Assembly (NCBI GenBank): GCA_039810585.1
Contig: JBDHXF010000014.1
Location: 1 to 64,000 of the forward strand
Direction of reading: 5' to 3'
DNA: 64,000 nucleotides
Source: JBBATK01 sp039810585
GTDB lineage: Bacteria > Bacteroidota > Ignavibacteria > Kapaibacteriales > NICIL-2
Both the position numbers and the translations under genes were made by a program. Positions 1 to 8,294 of the stretch are shown in pieces; positions within the stretch are counted from its first letter, which is position 1; the number at the start of each line of letters is the position of its first letter. Under the pieces are notes generated by a model. The model searched no databases, was not told the origin of the DNA, and was given only the letters and a program-made list of their open reading frames with translations.

Positions 1-78
1 CGCCTTGGTACGAAAGAACGTATGCCAGGTGGTGTGGGGGGACGGCGGGGGCAACCCCGCCTCCTACCCGATAGGGCC

Positions 79-217
79 GTGCGAAGCGCGGATGTTGGGA
101 AAGCAGAGGGTGCGCATTGTGCGTGTCGCCTGTGCATCAGGTGTATGTCGATTCGAGAGTATCTGCATTGACGAGATTGCTTCACTTCGTTCGCAATGAC
201 GTTTTGGGGATCACGTC
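79..217 (+). repeat. intergenic direct repeat, copy 1
   Basis: It begins GTGCGAAGCGCG and ends in a stretch containing GATTGCTTCACTTCGTTCGC followed by AATGACGTTTTGG. It aligns with 469-627 with scattered differences throughout. Both copies share AAGCAGAGGGTG and CAGGTGTATGTCGATTCGAG. A diverged partial copy of the terminal part lies at about 265-291. Confidence 0.75.
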
Positions 218-400
218 ATCGCGAGGTGCGCAGCTACGAAGCGATCTCGTAAACGAATCGATATTGACGTGATCGCTTTGCTTGCAATGACGTCGCAGGC
301 AAATGTTTTAATAGTTCTTTGATAGAGGAACTCAACTGCGGAAGGCAGGCACAGCTTTAGCTGTCGCCGCCGCTGACGGATGCGAGCGTCAGTATTGTAA

Positions 401-420
401 CCCCAAGCTTTAGCTTGGGG
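401..420. repeat. 20-bp palindrome with TT centre
   Basis: CCCCAAGCT-TT-AGCTTGGGG is a perfect 9-bp inverted repeat around TT. A shorter palindrome with the same core (ACAGCT-TT-AGCTGT) lies at 351-364, and CTGACG/CGTCAG pair at 373-392. The three lie within 70 bp of each other. Their function is unknown. Confidence 0.8.
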
Positions 421-468
421 GTGGCGTGATGCCATAGTAGATGGACACCGTCATCGCAGAACGATCCC

Positions 469-627
469 GTGCGAAGCGCGATCAATTGGAAAGCAGAGGG
501 TGTGAGATTGTTGGTGTCGTTTGTTTATCAGGTGTATGTCGATTCGAGTGCATCTGCATTGACGAGATTGCTTCGCTTCGTTCGCCATGACGTTACGGAG
601 TTCGCAATGACTTTTTGGAATCACTTC
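469..627 (+). repeat. intergenic direct repeat, copy 2
   Basis: This is the second copy of the 79-217 repeat. It has the same start (GTGCGAAGCGCG) and the same block GACGAGATTGCTTCGCTTCG near the end, plus about 20 extra bases where the terminal motif is partly duplicated (GTTACGGAGTTCGCAATGAC). It abuts the 3' end of the polysaccharide deacetylase gene. Confidence 0.75.
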
Positions 628-630
628 AGC

Positions 631-1590
631 TTAGTTCTTCCCCTCATTCAACAAGCCAGCTTTACGCATGGCATCTTCTTCGTAGTCGGAGTCTTCGCCG
701 GGGTAGCGGAGGATGGAGTCGAAGCGACCGTCGTGTTTGGCGAGTGACCAAATGATGCTTTCGCCCGCCGGTAGGGTTGGACTTTGTATGGTGTAGAGCG
801 AATCTTCGTAGGCCTCGTCTGTTGAACACACGCGCCAGCCATGGCGTTGAAAGGCCGTAATGAGACTGTCAAGAAACAACGCTGCCGCAAGGTTGTGGTG
901 CAACAAGAGCACGTGCTTGACCTTGCGCTGAAAGAGAATGGTTGACAACGAATCGTAAAACGCAGCGCGGTTCAGCAGATGCGATACATAATAATCGCGA
1001 TAGCCTTTCAGGTCTGCAGTGGAGTCGAGTTGCAAGCGCTTTTCCAGTTCCGAGCTGATATACCAGTCCGAGGCGTCGACGCTGACGTGGCCTGTGCGGT
1101 AGCCCTCGCTCCTCAGTATCGCGCGAATGCTGTCCACCCGCTCGCGCGTTGATCCTTCTTTCAAGTAGGGGAAACGGAAAAATGGCTTGAAGCCTTTGTA
1201 CGGACGGATCAAACTGTCATCCATGCGCAGCTCGGTGCGGAAGCTGTCGGCACTCATTCTGCGTGAGGCAAAGTTGGAGTGGTAGTAGCTGTGGTTGCAC
1301 AGACGATGACCGGCCTCTGACCACGTGGTCAGAATCTGACGCCCCCGTTCGTTGTTCATCGCCACACCCTTCACAAAAAAGAAAGCGTGCAGCTTGTGCT
1401 TGGCTAAGCTTTCAAGAAGCGCCGCGTTCCATTGCTGCAGCGGATGACCGGGGTAATCGTGCACGTTGCCGTCGTCAAAACTGAGCGCAATGGTTGGCTG
1501 CGCAGCTTGGGTAGCCTGGGCAAGAGCAGACGACACCTGAAGCCGGGCCGTCAGGCCAATGATAAAAAGAAGGCAAAGCAATCGTGTCAT
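631..1590 (-). CDS. secreted polysaccharide deacetylase family protein
   Basis: This 319-residue protein has an N-terminal signal peptide (about residues 1-25, ending ALA-QA) and so should act outside the inner membrane. The NodB/carbohydrate esterase 4 fold is indicated by SFDDG (37-41, the metal- and base-carrying Asp pair), NHSYYH (99-104, the H-S-x-x-H zinc motif) and RFPY (139-142). Family members remove N- or O-acetyl groups from polymers such as peptidoglycan or chitin, but the substrate cannot be read from the sequence. It lies directly downstream of obgE, with a short palindromic element in the 47-bp gap. A role in cell-wall or capsule modification is inferred from the family only. 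Confidence 0.85.
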   Translation of the reverse strand: MTRLLCLLFIIGLTARLQVSSALAQATQAAQPTIALSFDDGNVHDYPGHPLQQWNAALLESLAKHKLHAFFFVKGVAMNNERGRQILTTWSEAGHRLCNHSYYHSNFASRRMSADSFRTELRMDDSLIRPYKGFKPFFRFPYLKEGSTRERVDSIRAILRSEGYRTGHVSVDASDWYISSELEKRLQLDSTADLKGYRDYYVSHLLNRAAFYDSLSTILFQRKVKHVLLLHHNLAAALFLDSLITAFQRHGWRVCSTDEAYEDSLYTIQSPTLPAGESIIWSLAKHDGRFDSILRYPGEDSDYEEDAMRKAGLLNEGKN

Positions 1591-1591
1591 A

Positions 1592-1621
1592 GGACTTCTT
1601 ATTCATGCCGGCTTCGCCGCC
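1592..1621 (+). repeat. short palindromic element (AT arm plus hairpin), copy A
   Basis: The arm GGACTTCTTATTCATG is followed by CCGGC-TTC-GCCG. The element sits immediately upstream of the deacetylase start codon, between it and obgE. It matches the arm-plus-hairpin plan of seven other copies in this window. Confidence 0.65.
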
Positions 1622-1637
1622 CCGGGTCGAGGCTGGG

Positions 1638-2630
1638 CTAGGCGCGAGCTTCTTCCAGTGGCTTCCACATACGCCACTTGAGGTCGTCGATATTCGTGCC
1701 GTCGAGCGATGAAATAAGCAGAGGTGTGCGACGGTCGATCTTGAGCGACTTCAATGCTGCCTGCTCCTCTTCATCTAACTCGTCTACCTTGCTTAAACAA
1801 ATGATGCGCTGCTTGCGATCCAGATCCGGATTATGCTGCGCAAGTTCCTTGCGTAAGACGTTGTAGTCGGCTTTGGGGTCGGCACTGCGAGCGTCGATGA
1901 GAAACACCAGCACGCTCGTGCGCTCCACGTGACGCAGAAACTGTGTGCCCAAACCCTTGCCTTGGCTTGCGCCTTCAATGAGACCGGGGATGTCGGCGAC
2001 CACAAAACTCTTGTCCTCCGCCACCGATACAATGCCCAGATTCGGAATAAGCGTGGTGAAGGGATAGTCTGCAATCTTGGGCTTGGCTGCAGAAATGACC
2101 GAGATCAACGTCGACTTGCCGGCGTTGGGAAATCCAACCAAACCGACATCAGCTAAGAGTTTCAATTCCAGTTCCAGCCAGCGCTCATCGCCCGGGATGC
2201 CGGGTTCTTGGTGACGTGGCGCTTGATTGGTGGCAGAGGTAAAGGCAGCGTTTCCACGACCGCCCTGACCACCACGCATCAGAACCACTTGTTCGTTGGC
2301 GGTTGTGAGGTCGGCTAAGACTTCTTGCGACTCCGCGTCGCGCACCAAGGTGCCCTGTGGCACGCGAATCACGACGTTGGAACCGTCACGTCCGGTGCGT
2401 CGCGCCCATGAGCCGGCTGCGCCATCTTTGGCCAAAAACTTACGCTTGAACCGAAAATCGATGAGGGTATTGAGGTGCGGATCGACGCGAAACACAACGT
2501 CGCCACCGCGGCCGCCATTGCCGCCGTCGGGGCCGCCCTTGGGCACAAACTTCTCGCGGCGGAATGAGGAATGTCCTCGTCCGCCGTCTCCGGCCTTCAC
2601 GTAAATACGCGCTGTATCAACAAAATTCAT
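1638..2630 (-). CDS. obgE: GTPase ObgE/CgtA
   Basis: Obg is an essential GTPase associated with the 50S ribosomal subunit and with ribosome assembly and stress control. The protein has the glycine-rich Obg fold (residues 1-158, with GPDGGNGGRGG and GGQGGRGN) and then a G domain: P-loop GFPNAGKST (166-174), switch I TT(T/L) around 192, DIPGLIEGAS (213-222), and SKVD in place of the usual NKxD. At 330 residues it lacks the C-terminal OCT domain found in some homologues, which is normal in many phyla. The ATG start gives the full conserved N-terminus (MNFVDTARIYVKAGDGG). The 147-bp gap upstream separates it from the next minus-strand gene. Confidence 0.97.
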   Translation of the reverse strand: MNFVDTARIYVKAGDGGRGHSSFRREKFVPKGGPDGGNGGRGGDVVFRVDPHLNTLIDFRFKRKFLAKDGAAGSWARRTGRDGSNVVIRVPQGTLVRDAESQEVLADLTTANEQVVLMRGGQGGRGNAAFTSATNQAPRHQEPGIPGDERWLELELKLLADVGLVGFPNAGKSTLISVISAAKPKIADYPFTTLIPNLGIVSVAEDKSFVVADIPGLIEGASQGKGLGTQFLRHVERTSVLVFLIDARSADPKADYNVLRKELAQHNPDLDRKQRIICLSKVDELDEEEQAALKSLKIDRRTPLLISSLDGTNIDDLKWRMWKPLEEARA

Positions 2631-2777
2631 GCTTCGCTGCTCACTCTGCCCTCAACCCGATGCGGATGGAAGGACAAATCACGGTGTGACAAGCCCACAA
2701 TATAAGCAGTGGCGCGGCTTCGGACGTGGTGTGGGTAGACAGAGAAGAGACCACAACACCCACCGACTCTCAAAACC

Positions 2778-4877
2778 TTATGCCACGATGAAGCGCTTGT
2801 AGACGCTCATGCGGAAATCGCGGGCGACGGATGATTGGGGATCCACGTTGTTTTGGGAGTAGAAGCGATCGAGGTAGGCAAGGGCTTCTTTCCAATTCCG
2901 GGTTTGGTCGATGGCGGCCAGCATGTCGTCAAAGCGCTGTTCGTCCTTGGAACAGAGTCGCTTGATGTAATTGTCTCGCTGACGATGGTCATACATCTCG
3001 TTGATCGACGGGTAGCTGCGCGTAGGCTGCGTTGCAGCAGCGTGCATGGTGCCACGACTGTCTGCATCATAGCCGACTGCATCGTCACTCAACTCCTGTG
3101 TGTGCTGGCCTGCTAGGGTGTCGGGCTGTGTTCCGAGTGCGCGACTGATGATGCCGAGAATCGGTTGGCTACTGTCGCTTGATAACTCCGATGCCGCTGT
3201 GATGTTCTCCGCACCTGACGTCTGTGAGGCTTCAGCTCTCGCCGCTGACTTCATGCTCGGCGATGCTTCTGCTGCTACTGTTGAGCTGATATCTTCTTCT
3301 GCCAACTCATTGGATGCGTCGTTCGCCGAACCCGTTTCCTGCTCGTGTGCTGCGCGTTCATGCAGCTCTTGGCTGACTGCTTGTCCGAGCTCGGCTAATG
3401 CCGAGTGCACCGGTGCTGTAGAAGCCGTGGGTTCAGGATGCTCTGTGCGTTCCTCCTGTTCTGCGGGTGCATGGTGTGCCGGAGCATCATTCTTGACTGG
3501 TTCAGCGATGTGTTCCTCAGGCGCAGCAACCACCACGACACTCTCTGCAGCTGTCGTAGCTACAGGCCTTGCTGTGCTTCCGGTTGTATGATCTGTTCCG
3601 TCATCGGCTGACGAGGCGTGCGCATCGTCTGTGTCATCTTTCACGACAAAGCCGCGAGGCGATTGTTGCGCGGAACCATCTTCCGCTTCGTCTTTAACAA
3701 AGAGCGAACTCGAGTCCTTTGCTTCACGCATACCCGCCAGTTGCTCGTCTCGCGATGAGGCGTTGAGCGGAGCAGGTGCGGTGGGAGGTGCAGTTGCGAG
3801 CTCAGGCCGTCGCGACATCTCAGCAATTACTGAGACGGCAGGCGCCACAGGGTGTGTGGCGGATTGCGCAAAGGTACTTCGTGCTGCACCGGCGGATTCT
3901 GTTGCGGGGCTATGAGCGGTGTCGGCAAACGAACTCTTGGTACGAAGGATACTTTCGCTTTCAGCTGTACCGGTGGGACGCAGTAAGTCCGCAGTCGAAA
4001 CGCGCGGCGAGGTTTCGATGTTGCTTGCAATGGGCGAGGTGTTTGCAACACCATCCTCAGCGAGTGGCTCGTTTGTTCCGCCGTCTCCTTCAATTTCGTT
4101 GAGCACTTCATCGACAACGCCCAAGAACATTTCCTTCGTGAGTTGTCGCACACCTTGTTGGTACAGCATCAACTCCAACTTCTGCGCGATGATGTAAATC
4201 TCTTTATCATCCAAAAAGATGATCACCGCCTCGATCGGAATACTCTGCTTGGTTGGGTCGGCCGACAGCTCGGCAAAGAAATAATTGATGGGGGCGATGA
4301 GGTCGACGAACTGCGAGGGCGACAACTCCAAAATCGTATCATCGTCAATGCGCTTGATGAGTCGTTCAAACTCCAACACCGAAATAATATCCAGCGAATC
4401 ATAGCGCAGGCCGCGCTTGAGCAACCACTGATTAAAGCCCTCGTGCAGGTAGCGGTAATCGGCGAAGTAGCGCATGCGCAGAAAGACTTCGTAAATCGGC
4501 TTCGTCGGTTCGCCTCGGAACACAAACCACTTCAGCGTAGTGCGAGGGCGTACGCGATAATTGAGTACACTCTTGACAGCCGAGTCGATAATGAGCATCA
4601 GTTGCTCGCGGTCGAAGCGTGCATGCTTGCGGTACTGAGCGTCGAGGTTGGAGAGAATGTCGACCGTGTCGGCATCGTGCAAATCGAGGTTGGGATTGGT
4701 CTGCCGCAGCGTTTGCTCCTCATACAACCACCAGCCAAACTCAGCTTCGAAGAACTGTTTGTAGGCGTAATCGATGGAAGCGCGACCGAGAATATCGTTC
4801 AGATAAACGGTGGGTTGCGTGCTATTGACAAGTTCCAAGAGTCGGATTTTGCTACGCTCGATATCGGATTCGAACAT
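2778..4877 (-). CDS. unknown protein: folded ends with long disordered Ala/Ser/Thr/Glu-rich middle
   Basis: I do not recognise a named family in this 699-residue protein. There is no signal peptide or membrane segment, so it is probably cytoplasmic. Residues 1 to about 265 look globular, rich in aromatic and charged residues and mostly helical (FEAEFGWWLYEEQ, LKWFVFRGEPTKPIYEVF). Residues of about 270-620 are low complexity (Ala, Ser, Thr, Glu, Pro, His) and probably disordered. The last 75 or so residues (from SYPSINEMYDHRQRD) form a compact helical domain ending FRMSVYKRFIVA. The layout resembles a scaffold with binding domains tethered by a flexible linker. It lies between obgE and an ECF sigma/anti-sigma pair, all on the minus strand. 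Confidence 0.75.
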   Translation of the reverse strand: MFESDIERSKIRLLELVNSTQPTVYLNDILGRASIDYAYKQFFEAEFGWWLYEEQTLRQTNPNLDLHDADTVDILSNLDAQYRKHARFDREQLMLIIDSAVKSVLNYRVRPRTTLKWFVFRGEPTKPIYEVFLRMRYFADYRYLHEGFNQWLLKRGLRYDSLDIISVLEFERLIKRIDDDTILELSPSQFVDLIAPINYFFAELSADPTKQSIPIEAVIIFLDDKEIYIIAQKLELMLYQQGVRQLTKEMFLGVVDEVLNEIEGDGGTNEPLAEDGVANTSPIASNIETSPRVSTADLLRPTGTAESESILRTKSSFADTAHSPATESAGAARSTFAQSATHPVAPAVSVIAEMSRRPELATAPPTAPAPLNASSRDEQLAGMREAKDSSSLFVKDEAEDGSAQQSPRGFVVKDDTDDAHASSADDGTDHTTGSTARPVATTAAESVVVVAAPEEHIAEPVKNDAPAHHAPAEQEERTEHPEPTASTAPVHSALAELGQAVSQELHERAAHEQETGSANDASNELAEEDISSTVAAEASPSMKSAARAEASQTSGAENITAASELSSDSSQPILGIISRALGTQPDTLAGQHTQELSDDAVGYDADSRGTMHAAATQPTRSYPSINEMYDHRQRDNYIKRLCSKDEQRFDDMLAAIDQTRNWKEALAYLDRFYSQNNVDPQSSVARDFRMSVYKRFIVA

Positions 4878-4972
4878 ATCCCGTGCGTCCTAATAGGGTT
4901 GCTGAAGAGTCCACGCGCAAGATACGAAAATCTCTCAGGGATGGCGGGCGGAAAGGAAGAGCGAGTAGGTGC

Positions 4973-5755
4973 TTAGTCCTCGTCTAAGACACTCTTCGGT
5001 ATCTTTATCCCGCGAATGATATGGACGGAGTCGCTTTGATGCGAATGTCCGCTGAGGGATTTCTTATTCACGCGCGCCTTCGGCGCTGTGTGCGATAACA
5101 CACCATGCGAAACCGCCGCGCTCGATGTAGGCAATGGAACAGTCTGAACGGTTGAACCCTCACTTCCGGCCGTAGCACGATTGGTCGATGCATCACCATT
5201 ACCACCGCTCTGCAGGCTTTGTGCTGCAGCATTTTTAGAATCACCTGCGCCTTGCGGATTCGAGTGCTGTGAGGTCTTTGGATCCATCGACTGCACCGCT
5301 GCATCTGTCGATGCCTGATTGTTCACACCTGCAGAGCCGCTGGCAAACCAATACCATGACAGTCCGGCACAGGTACATAATCCAACGAGCAGAGTTGCCA
5401 CTTTGCCGTAAGACATGCGGGCGAGCCAGGAGCCAATAGCGGATGCGAAGCCGAGTTGAAGGGCGATATCATTGCTACCACCAACGGGAGAGACCGGTGA
5501 GATTGGAGTTTGAGGAGTTAGCGTATTTGGCGATGGGTTTGTATCGTGAGCCGCATCGTGTTCCTGTGCAGGGGTATTGCCGATGCGTTGAAGCACGGCT
5601 GCTTCAAAGCCGACGGGAGCAGAAAGCGTGGGCAGGGCCTGCATCATGCGACGCACGCCTACCTGCTGCTCAAAGTCAGCGGGACTGGGTACCGATCCAA
5701 GCGAGGCAAAGAGCTTTCGCGAGGAAGCGGCCGATGTGGGATCGTCATCCTTCAT
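4973..5755 (-). CDS. putative anti-sigma factor-like membrane protein
   Basis: This protein of about 260 residues follows an ECF sigma gene. The cytosolic part contains FEQQVGVRRMMQALPTLSAP and then VGFEAAVLQRI, a pattern common in putative anti-sigma factors of this phylum. One membrane segment (KVATLLVGLCTCAGLSWYWF) is followed by a Ser/Ala/Gly-rich extracytoplasmic tail. No zinc-binding HxxxCxxC motif is visible. I prefer the ATG at 5755 because the upstream extension from 5827 (MSSCNNSHLLPLRLLYFQ) does not fit a cytoplasmic N-terminus. A short palindromic element (5057-5086) lies inside the gene and encodes APKARVNKKS near the C-terminus. The anti-sigma role rests on context and the weak motif. 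Confidence 0.6.
   Translation of the reverse strand: MKDDDPTSAASSRKLFASLGSVPSPADFEQQVGVRRMMQALPTLSAPVGFEAAVLQRIGNTPAQEHDAAHDTNPSPNTLTPQTPISPVSPVGGSNDIALQLGFASAIGSWLARMSYGKVATLLVGLCTCAGLSWYWFASGSAGVNNQASTDAAVQSMDPKTSQHSNPQGAGDSKNAAAQSLQSGGNGDASTNRATAGSEGSTVQTVPLPTSSAAVSHGVLSHTAPKARVNKKSLSGHSHQSDSVHIIRGIKIPKSVLDED
5057..5086 (+). repeat. short palindromic element inside a gene, copy B
   Basis: The arm GGATTTCTTATTCACGC is followed by a perfect hairpin GCGCC-TTC-GGCGC (5074-5086). It lies within the anti-sigma-like coding region, where the reverse strand reads APKARVNKKS in frame. Confidence 0.7.
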
Positions 5756-5881
5756 GCTGCGGCCGTGGCTGGTTTGAAAATATAAGAGTCGGAGTGGAAG
5801 AAGGTGCGAATTGTTGCACGACGACATTCGAACGAATTTCCACTTCTCATCGGAGTATCCCGGAGGTGACTCCGAGGCATC

Positions 5882-6559
5882 CTACTCAAATATTTCCTTG
5901 TAGAGCGGTGTCAAGAGTTCCTGAAGCTGGGCGCGACCTCGGTTGATACGCGATTTCACGGTTCCAATTTCAAGTTTGGTAATCAGGGCTATCTCGTCGT
6001 AACTCAAGTTTTGCATATCGCGAAGGATTACCACTTCGCGATAGGAGGGCGAAATACCCATGAGTGCCGATTGAATACTGGCTGCGATCGTGGAGGAGTC
6101 TACTCGCTTGTCGGGACTGTACTCATGACAAGGAATATCCCACTCCGGATCGTCGTTGTCCGACGTCTTCAACGCTGTGAAGGTGGCGGAATTCTTTCTC
6201 CAAAAACGCGACAGCTCCGTCTTCGCCAGATTCGACGCAATGGTGTAGAGCCAGGTCGAAAAAGCTACTTCACCATTGTAGGTCTGCGCGTAGCGATGGA
6301 GTCGTACAAAGGTCTCCTGCGCTATGTCCACCGCGTCATCGTAATTGCCGACAAAACGGTACACAAAGTTGATAATGGCTTCTTTGTGACGGGTCATGAT
6401 CTGCACAAAAGCCGCCTCATCACCGCGCTGCACCAGACTGATGAGCTCCCGATCGGTGATCTTTGCGCGCTGTGCATGACAATCCGGACTGTCACTTCCC
6501 GCGACCTCCGTCTTGTTCTGCGCATTGCGCGTTTTTTGAGCTGTTTGAGCGATGTTCAT
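5882..6559 (-). CDS. RNA polymerase ECF sigma factor
   Basis: This 225-residue sigma-70 family protein of the extracytoplasmic-function group directs RNA polymerase to a small regulon. After about 35 divergent N-terminal residues, region 2 runs through DEAAFVQIMTRHKEAIINFV, NYDDAVDIAQETFVRLHRY and FSTWLYTIASNLAKTEL. Region 4 has PSYREVVILRDMQNLSYDEI and the recognition helix around GTVKSRINRGRAQLQELL. The next gene downstream is a single-pass protein likely to be its anti-sigma factor, so the pair probably senses an envelope signal. The N-terminal extension (QNKTEVAGSDSPDCHAQRAK) is longer than usual, and an internal start is possible. Confidence 0.93.
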   Translation of the reverse strand: MNIAQTAQKTRNAQNKTEVAGSDSPDCHAQRAKITDRELISLVQRGDEAAFVQIMTRHKEAIINFVYRFVGNYDDAVDIAQETFVRLHRYAQTYNGEVAFSTWLYTIASNLAKTELSRFWRKNSATFTALKTSDNDDPEWDIPCHEYSPDKRVDSSTIAASIQSALMGISPSYREVVILRDMQNLSYDEIALITKLEIGTVKSRINRGRAQLQELLTPLYKEIFE

Positions 6560-6595
6560 GGTGTACCTGAGCTTAGAGCGGGAAGTTCCACAATC

Positions 6596-7954
6596 TTAGG
6601 AAAAAAACTGCGACAACGCTTCGGAAATCCGTTCAAGGGGAATGAGCTTGAGACCATACTGCCGACTCAGCTTTCCGGCGTTTCCGGCCGGAATGAGTGT
6701 CTGTCGGAAGCCCAATTTGTCCGCCTCGGTCAGTCTTTGGTCGATATTGCTCACGCTGCGCACCTCGCCCGTTAGACCCAATTCTCCGATGCACACTGTG
6801 GCGGGGGGGAGGGGAATATCGTTGAGCGAGCTCACCAAAGCAGCAGCCACACTCAAATCCACCGCCGGATCGTTCAACACGATGCCGCCGGCAACGTTCA
6901 CGAAGACGTCGTTGAAGGCGAACTTGAGTCCCAGACGTTTCTCGAGGATCGCCAAAATCATCTGTAAGCGCTTGTACTCAAAGCCCGTAGAGGAGCGCTG
7001 TGGCACGTTATAACTGGTTGGTGTGACCAGTGCCTGGATTTCCACCAAGAGAGGACGTGTGCCCTCGATACTTGCACACACCGCCACGCCCGACTCCTCA
7101 CGCGAGCGTTTGGTGAGGAAGATTTCACTCGGATTGGGCACCTCCTGCAATCCTTGCTCGTTCATCTCGAAAATGCCCAGCTCGTTGGTTGAACCGTAGC
7201 GATTCTTGAGCGCGCGGAGAATGCGATAGCTATACATGCCCTCACCTTCAAACTGCAGCACGGTATCCACGGTGTGCTCCAGGACTTTGGGACCGGCGAT
7301 CAAGCCTTCCTTGTTGACATGTCCCACGATGAAGATGGGCTTCTGCGTTTTCTTCGCCACGTCCATCAGGCGCATGCTGCACTCACGCACTTGCGAGATG
7401 CTCCCGGGTGTACTCTCAATCTCGGCCGATTGCATGGTTTGTATCGAATCGACCACCGCAAGCCCTGCCTCACTATCGCGAATGGCATTGCACACCGCTT
7501 GAATGTCCGTCTCGGCCAGAACCATGAGTTCGCCGGGTACCGTTTGCATGCGCTGGGCGCGCATCTTGATTTGTTGGAGCGACTCCTCACCCGTCACATA
7601 CAGAGGCTGATGATCCTTAGCATTGGCGCAGAGCTGGAGCATAAGGGTGGATTTACCCACTCCCGGATCTCCGCCCACCAAAATGAGCGAGCCACGCGTA
7701 ATGCCACCCCCGAGAATACGATCGAGTTCGGCAATGCCGCTGGAGATTTTATCCGTGCGAGCACTTTGCACTTCAGCCACGGTTGTAATGGCCGACGACG
7801 CAACGCGCTTCGATGCATTACTCTTGCGATCTTCCTGGATGATTTCTTCCACCATGGTGCCCCAGGCGCTGCAGCCCGGACACTTGCCTGACCACTTGGG
7901 AAGCTGGTAGCCGCAGTTCTGACAGATATGGACGCTTCGTGTTTTGCTTGCCAT
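6596..7954 (-). CDS. radA: DNA repair protein RadA/Sms
   Basis: RadA is a RecA-like ATPase that promotes branch migration during recombinational repair. The 452-residue protein has the N-terminal zinc finger (C11, C14, C25, C28), Walker A GDPGVGKST (95-103), the RadA-specific KNRYGS motif (consensus KNRFG), and a C-terminal Lon-protease-like domain (VCIGELGLTGEVRSVSNIDQ) without proteolytic function in this family. Length and motif order are canonical. The gene lies 36 bp upstream of the sigma factor on the same strand and may be co-transcribed with it. Confidence 0.97.
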   Translation of the reverse strand: MASKTRSVHICQNCGYQLPKWSGKCPGCSAWGTMVEEIIQEDRKSNASKRVASSAITTVAEVQSARTDKISSGIAELDRILGGGITRGSLILVGGDPGVGKSTLMLQLCANAKDHQPLYVTGEESLQQIKMRAQRMQTVPGELMVLAETDIQAVCNAIRDSEAGLAVVDSIQTMQSAEIESTPGSISQVRECSMRLMDVAKKTQKPIFIVGHVNKEGLIAGPKVLEHTVDTVLQFEGEGMYSYRILRALKNRYGSTNELGIFEMNEQGLQEVPNPSEIFLTKRSREESGVAVCASIEGTRPLLVEIQALVTPTSYNVPQRSSTGFEYKRLQMILAILEKRLGLKFAFNDVFVNVAGGIVLNDPAVDLSVAAALVSSLNDIPLPPATVCIGELGLTGEVRSVSNIDQRLTEADKLGFRQTLIPAGNAGKLSRQYGLKLIPLERISEALSQFFS

Positions 7955-8035
7955 GGAAATGAGGGAGGTTCCGGTAACGAGAACGCAAATTACGCTGTCC
8001 CGGAGGAAGCGCCGGCCGTGTGTTGTCCACAGTAG

Positions 8036-8050
8036 AGCGAGTCACTCGCT
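8036..8050. repeat. 15-bp palindrome AGCGAGT-C-ACTCGCT
   Basis: This is a perfect inverted repeat around one central base, about 80 bp upstream of the radA start. It is closely related to the GCGAGTGGCTCGC units repeated at 40579-40660, with the same GCGAG/CTCGC arms and a different centre. Confidence 0.75.
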
Positions 8051-8151
8051 TGGTCTGACACGCAAGCAGAAGGCAAGGTTTATGGTCTGAGAGAAGTGGG
8101 AGCCTTGGAGGTCGCGAAGAACGGAACGGGTTCGAGATGGAGATCGTCAGT

Positions 8152-8198
8152 GAGGTTCTCATACGTGCGGCGCATGCGCCACACGTATGAAGAAACTC
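8152..8198. repeat. 47-nt near-perfect palindrome
   Basis: The 30-bp core (8160-8189, CATACGTG...CACGTATG) is palindromic apart from one mismatched pair. It is flanked by GAGGTTCT on the left and AGAAACTC on the right, which are complementary apart from one base and a single-base bulge. A transcript in either direction would form a stem of about 23 bp. No T-tract follows on either strand, so it is not a textbook terminator. Confidence 0.85.
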
Positions 8199-8294
8199 AA
8201 GCAGAGCCTCGATACAATACGAATGCTTGGATCCACGAGGCTGCACGGAGCATTGCCCTTGCTTGCGTCCTTACTTCTTTAATGACCTCGTTCC

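Larger units (their letters stand above)
1..630. other. gene-free repeat-rich region
   Basis: I see no convincing gene here. The short open frames are made of repeat sequence and are not protein-like. The region holds a degenerate direct repeat of about 140-160 bp (79-217 and 469-627), a shorter third piece (about 265-291), and three small inverted repeats at 351-364, 373-392 and 401-420. It looks like accumulated intergenic repeat elements downstream of the polysaccharide deacetylase gene. Confidence 0.6.
7955..8294. other. intergenic region upstream of radA with two palindromes
   Basis: This 340-bp gap lies between the 5' end of radA and the 3' end of the PD40/OmpA-like gene, both on the minus strand. 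It contains a 15-bp odd palindrome (8036-8050) and a 47-nt near-perfect palindrome (8152-8198). A long minus-strand frame crossing it overlaps radA and is not protein-like. The radA promoter must lie here, but I could not assign it confidently. Confidence 0.6.

Noticed and set aside
4143..4976. 277-codon plus-strand frame
   Set aside because: It lies opposite the globular N-terminal part of the 699-residue protein and has no recognisable motif.
7818..8246. 142-codon minus-strand frame across the radA upstream region
   Set aside because: It overlaps the radA start in another frame, crosses two palindromes and has no protein-like features.
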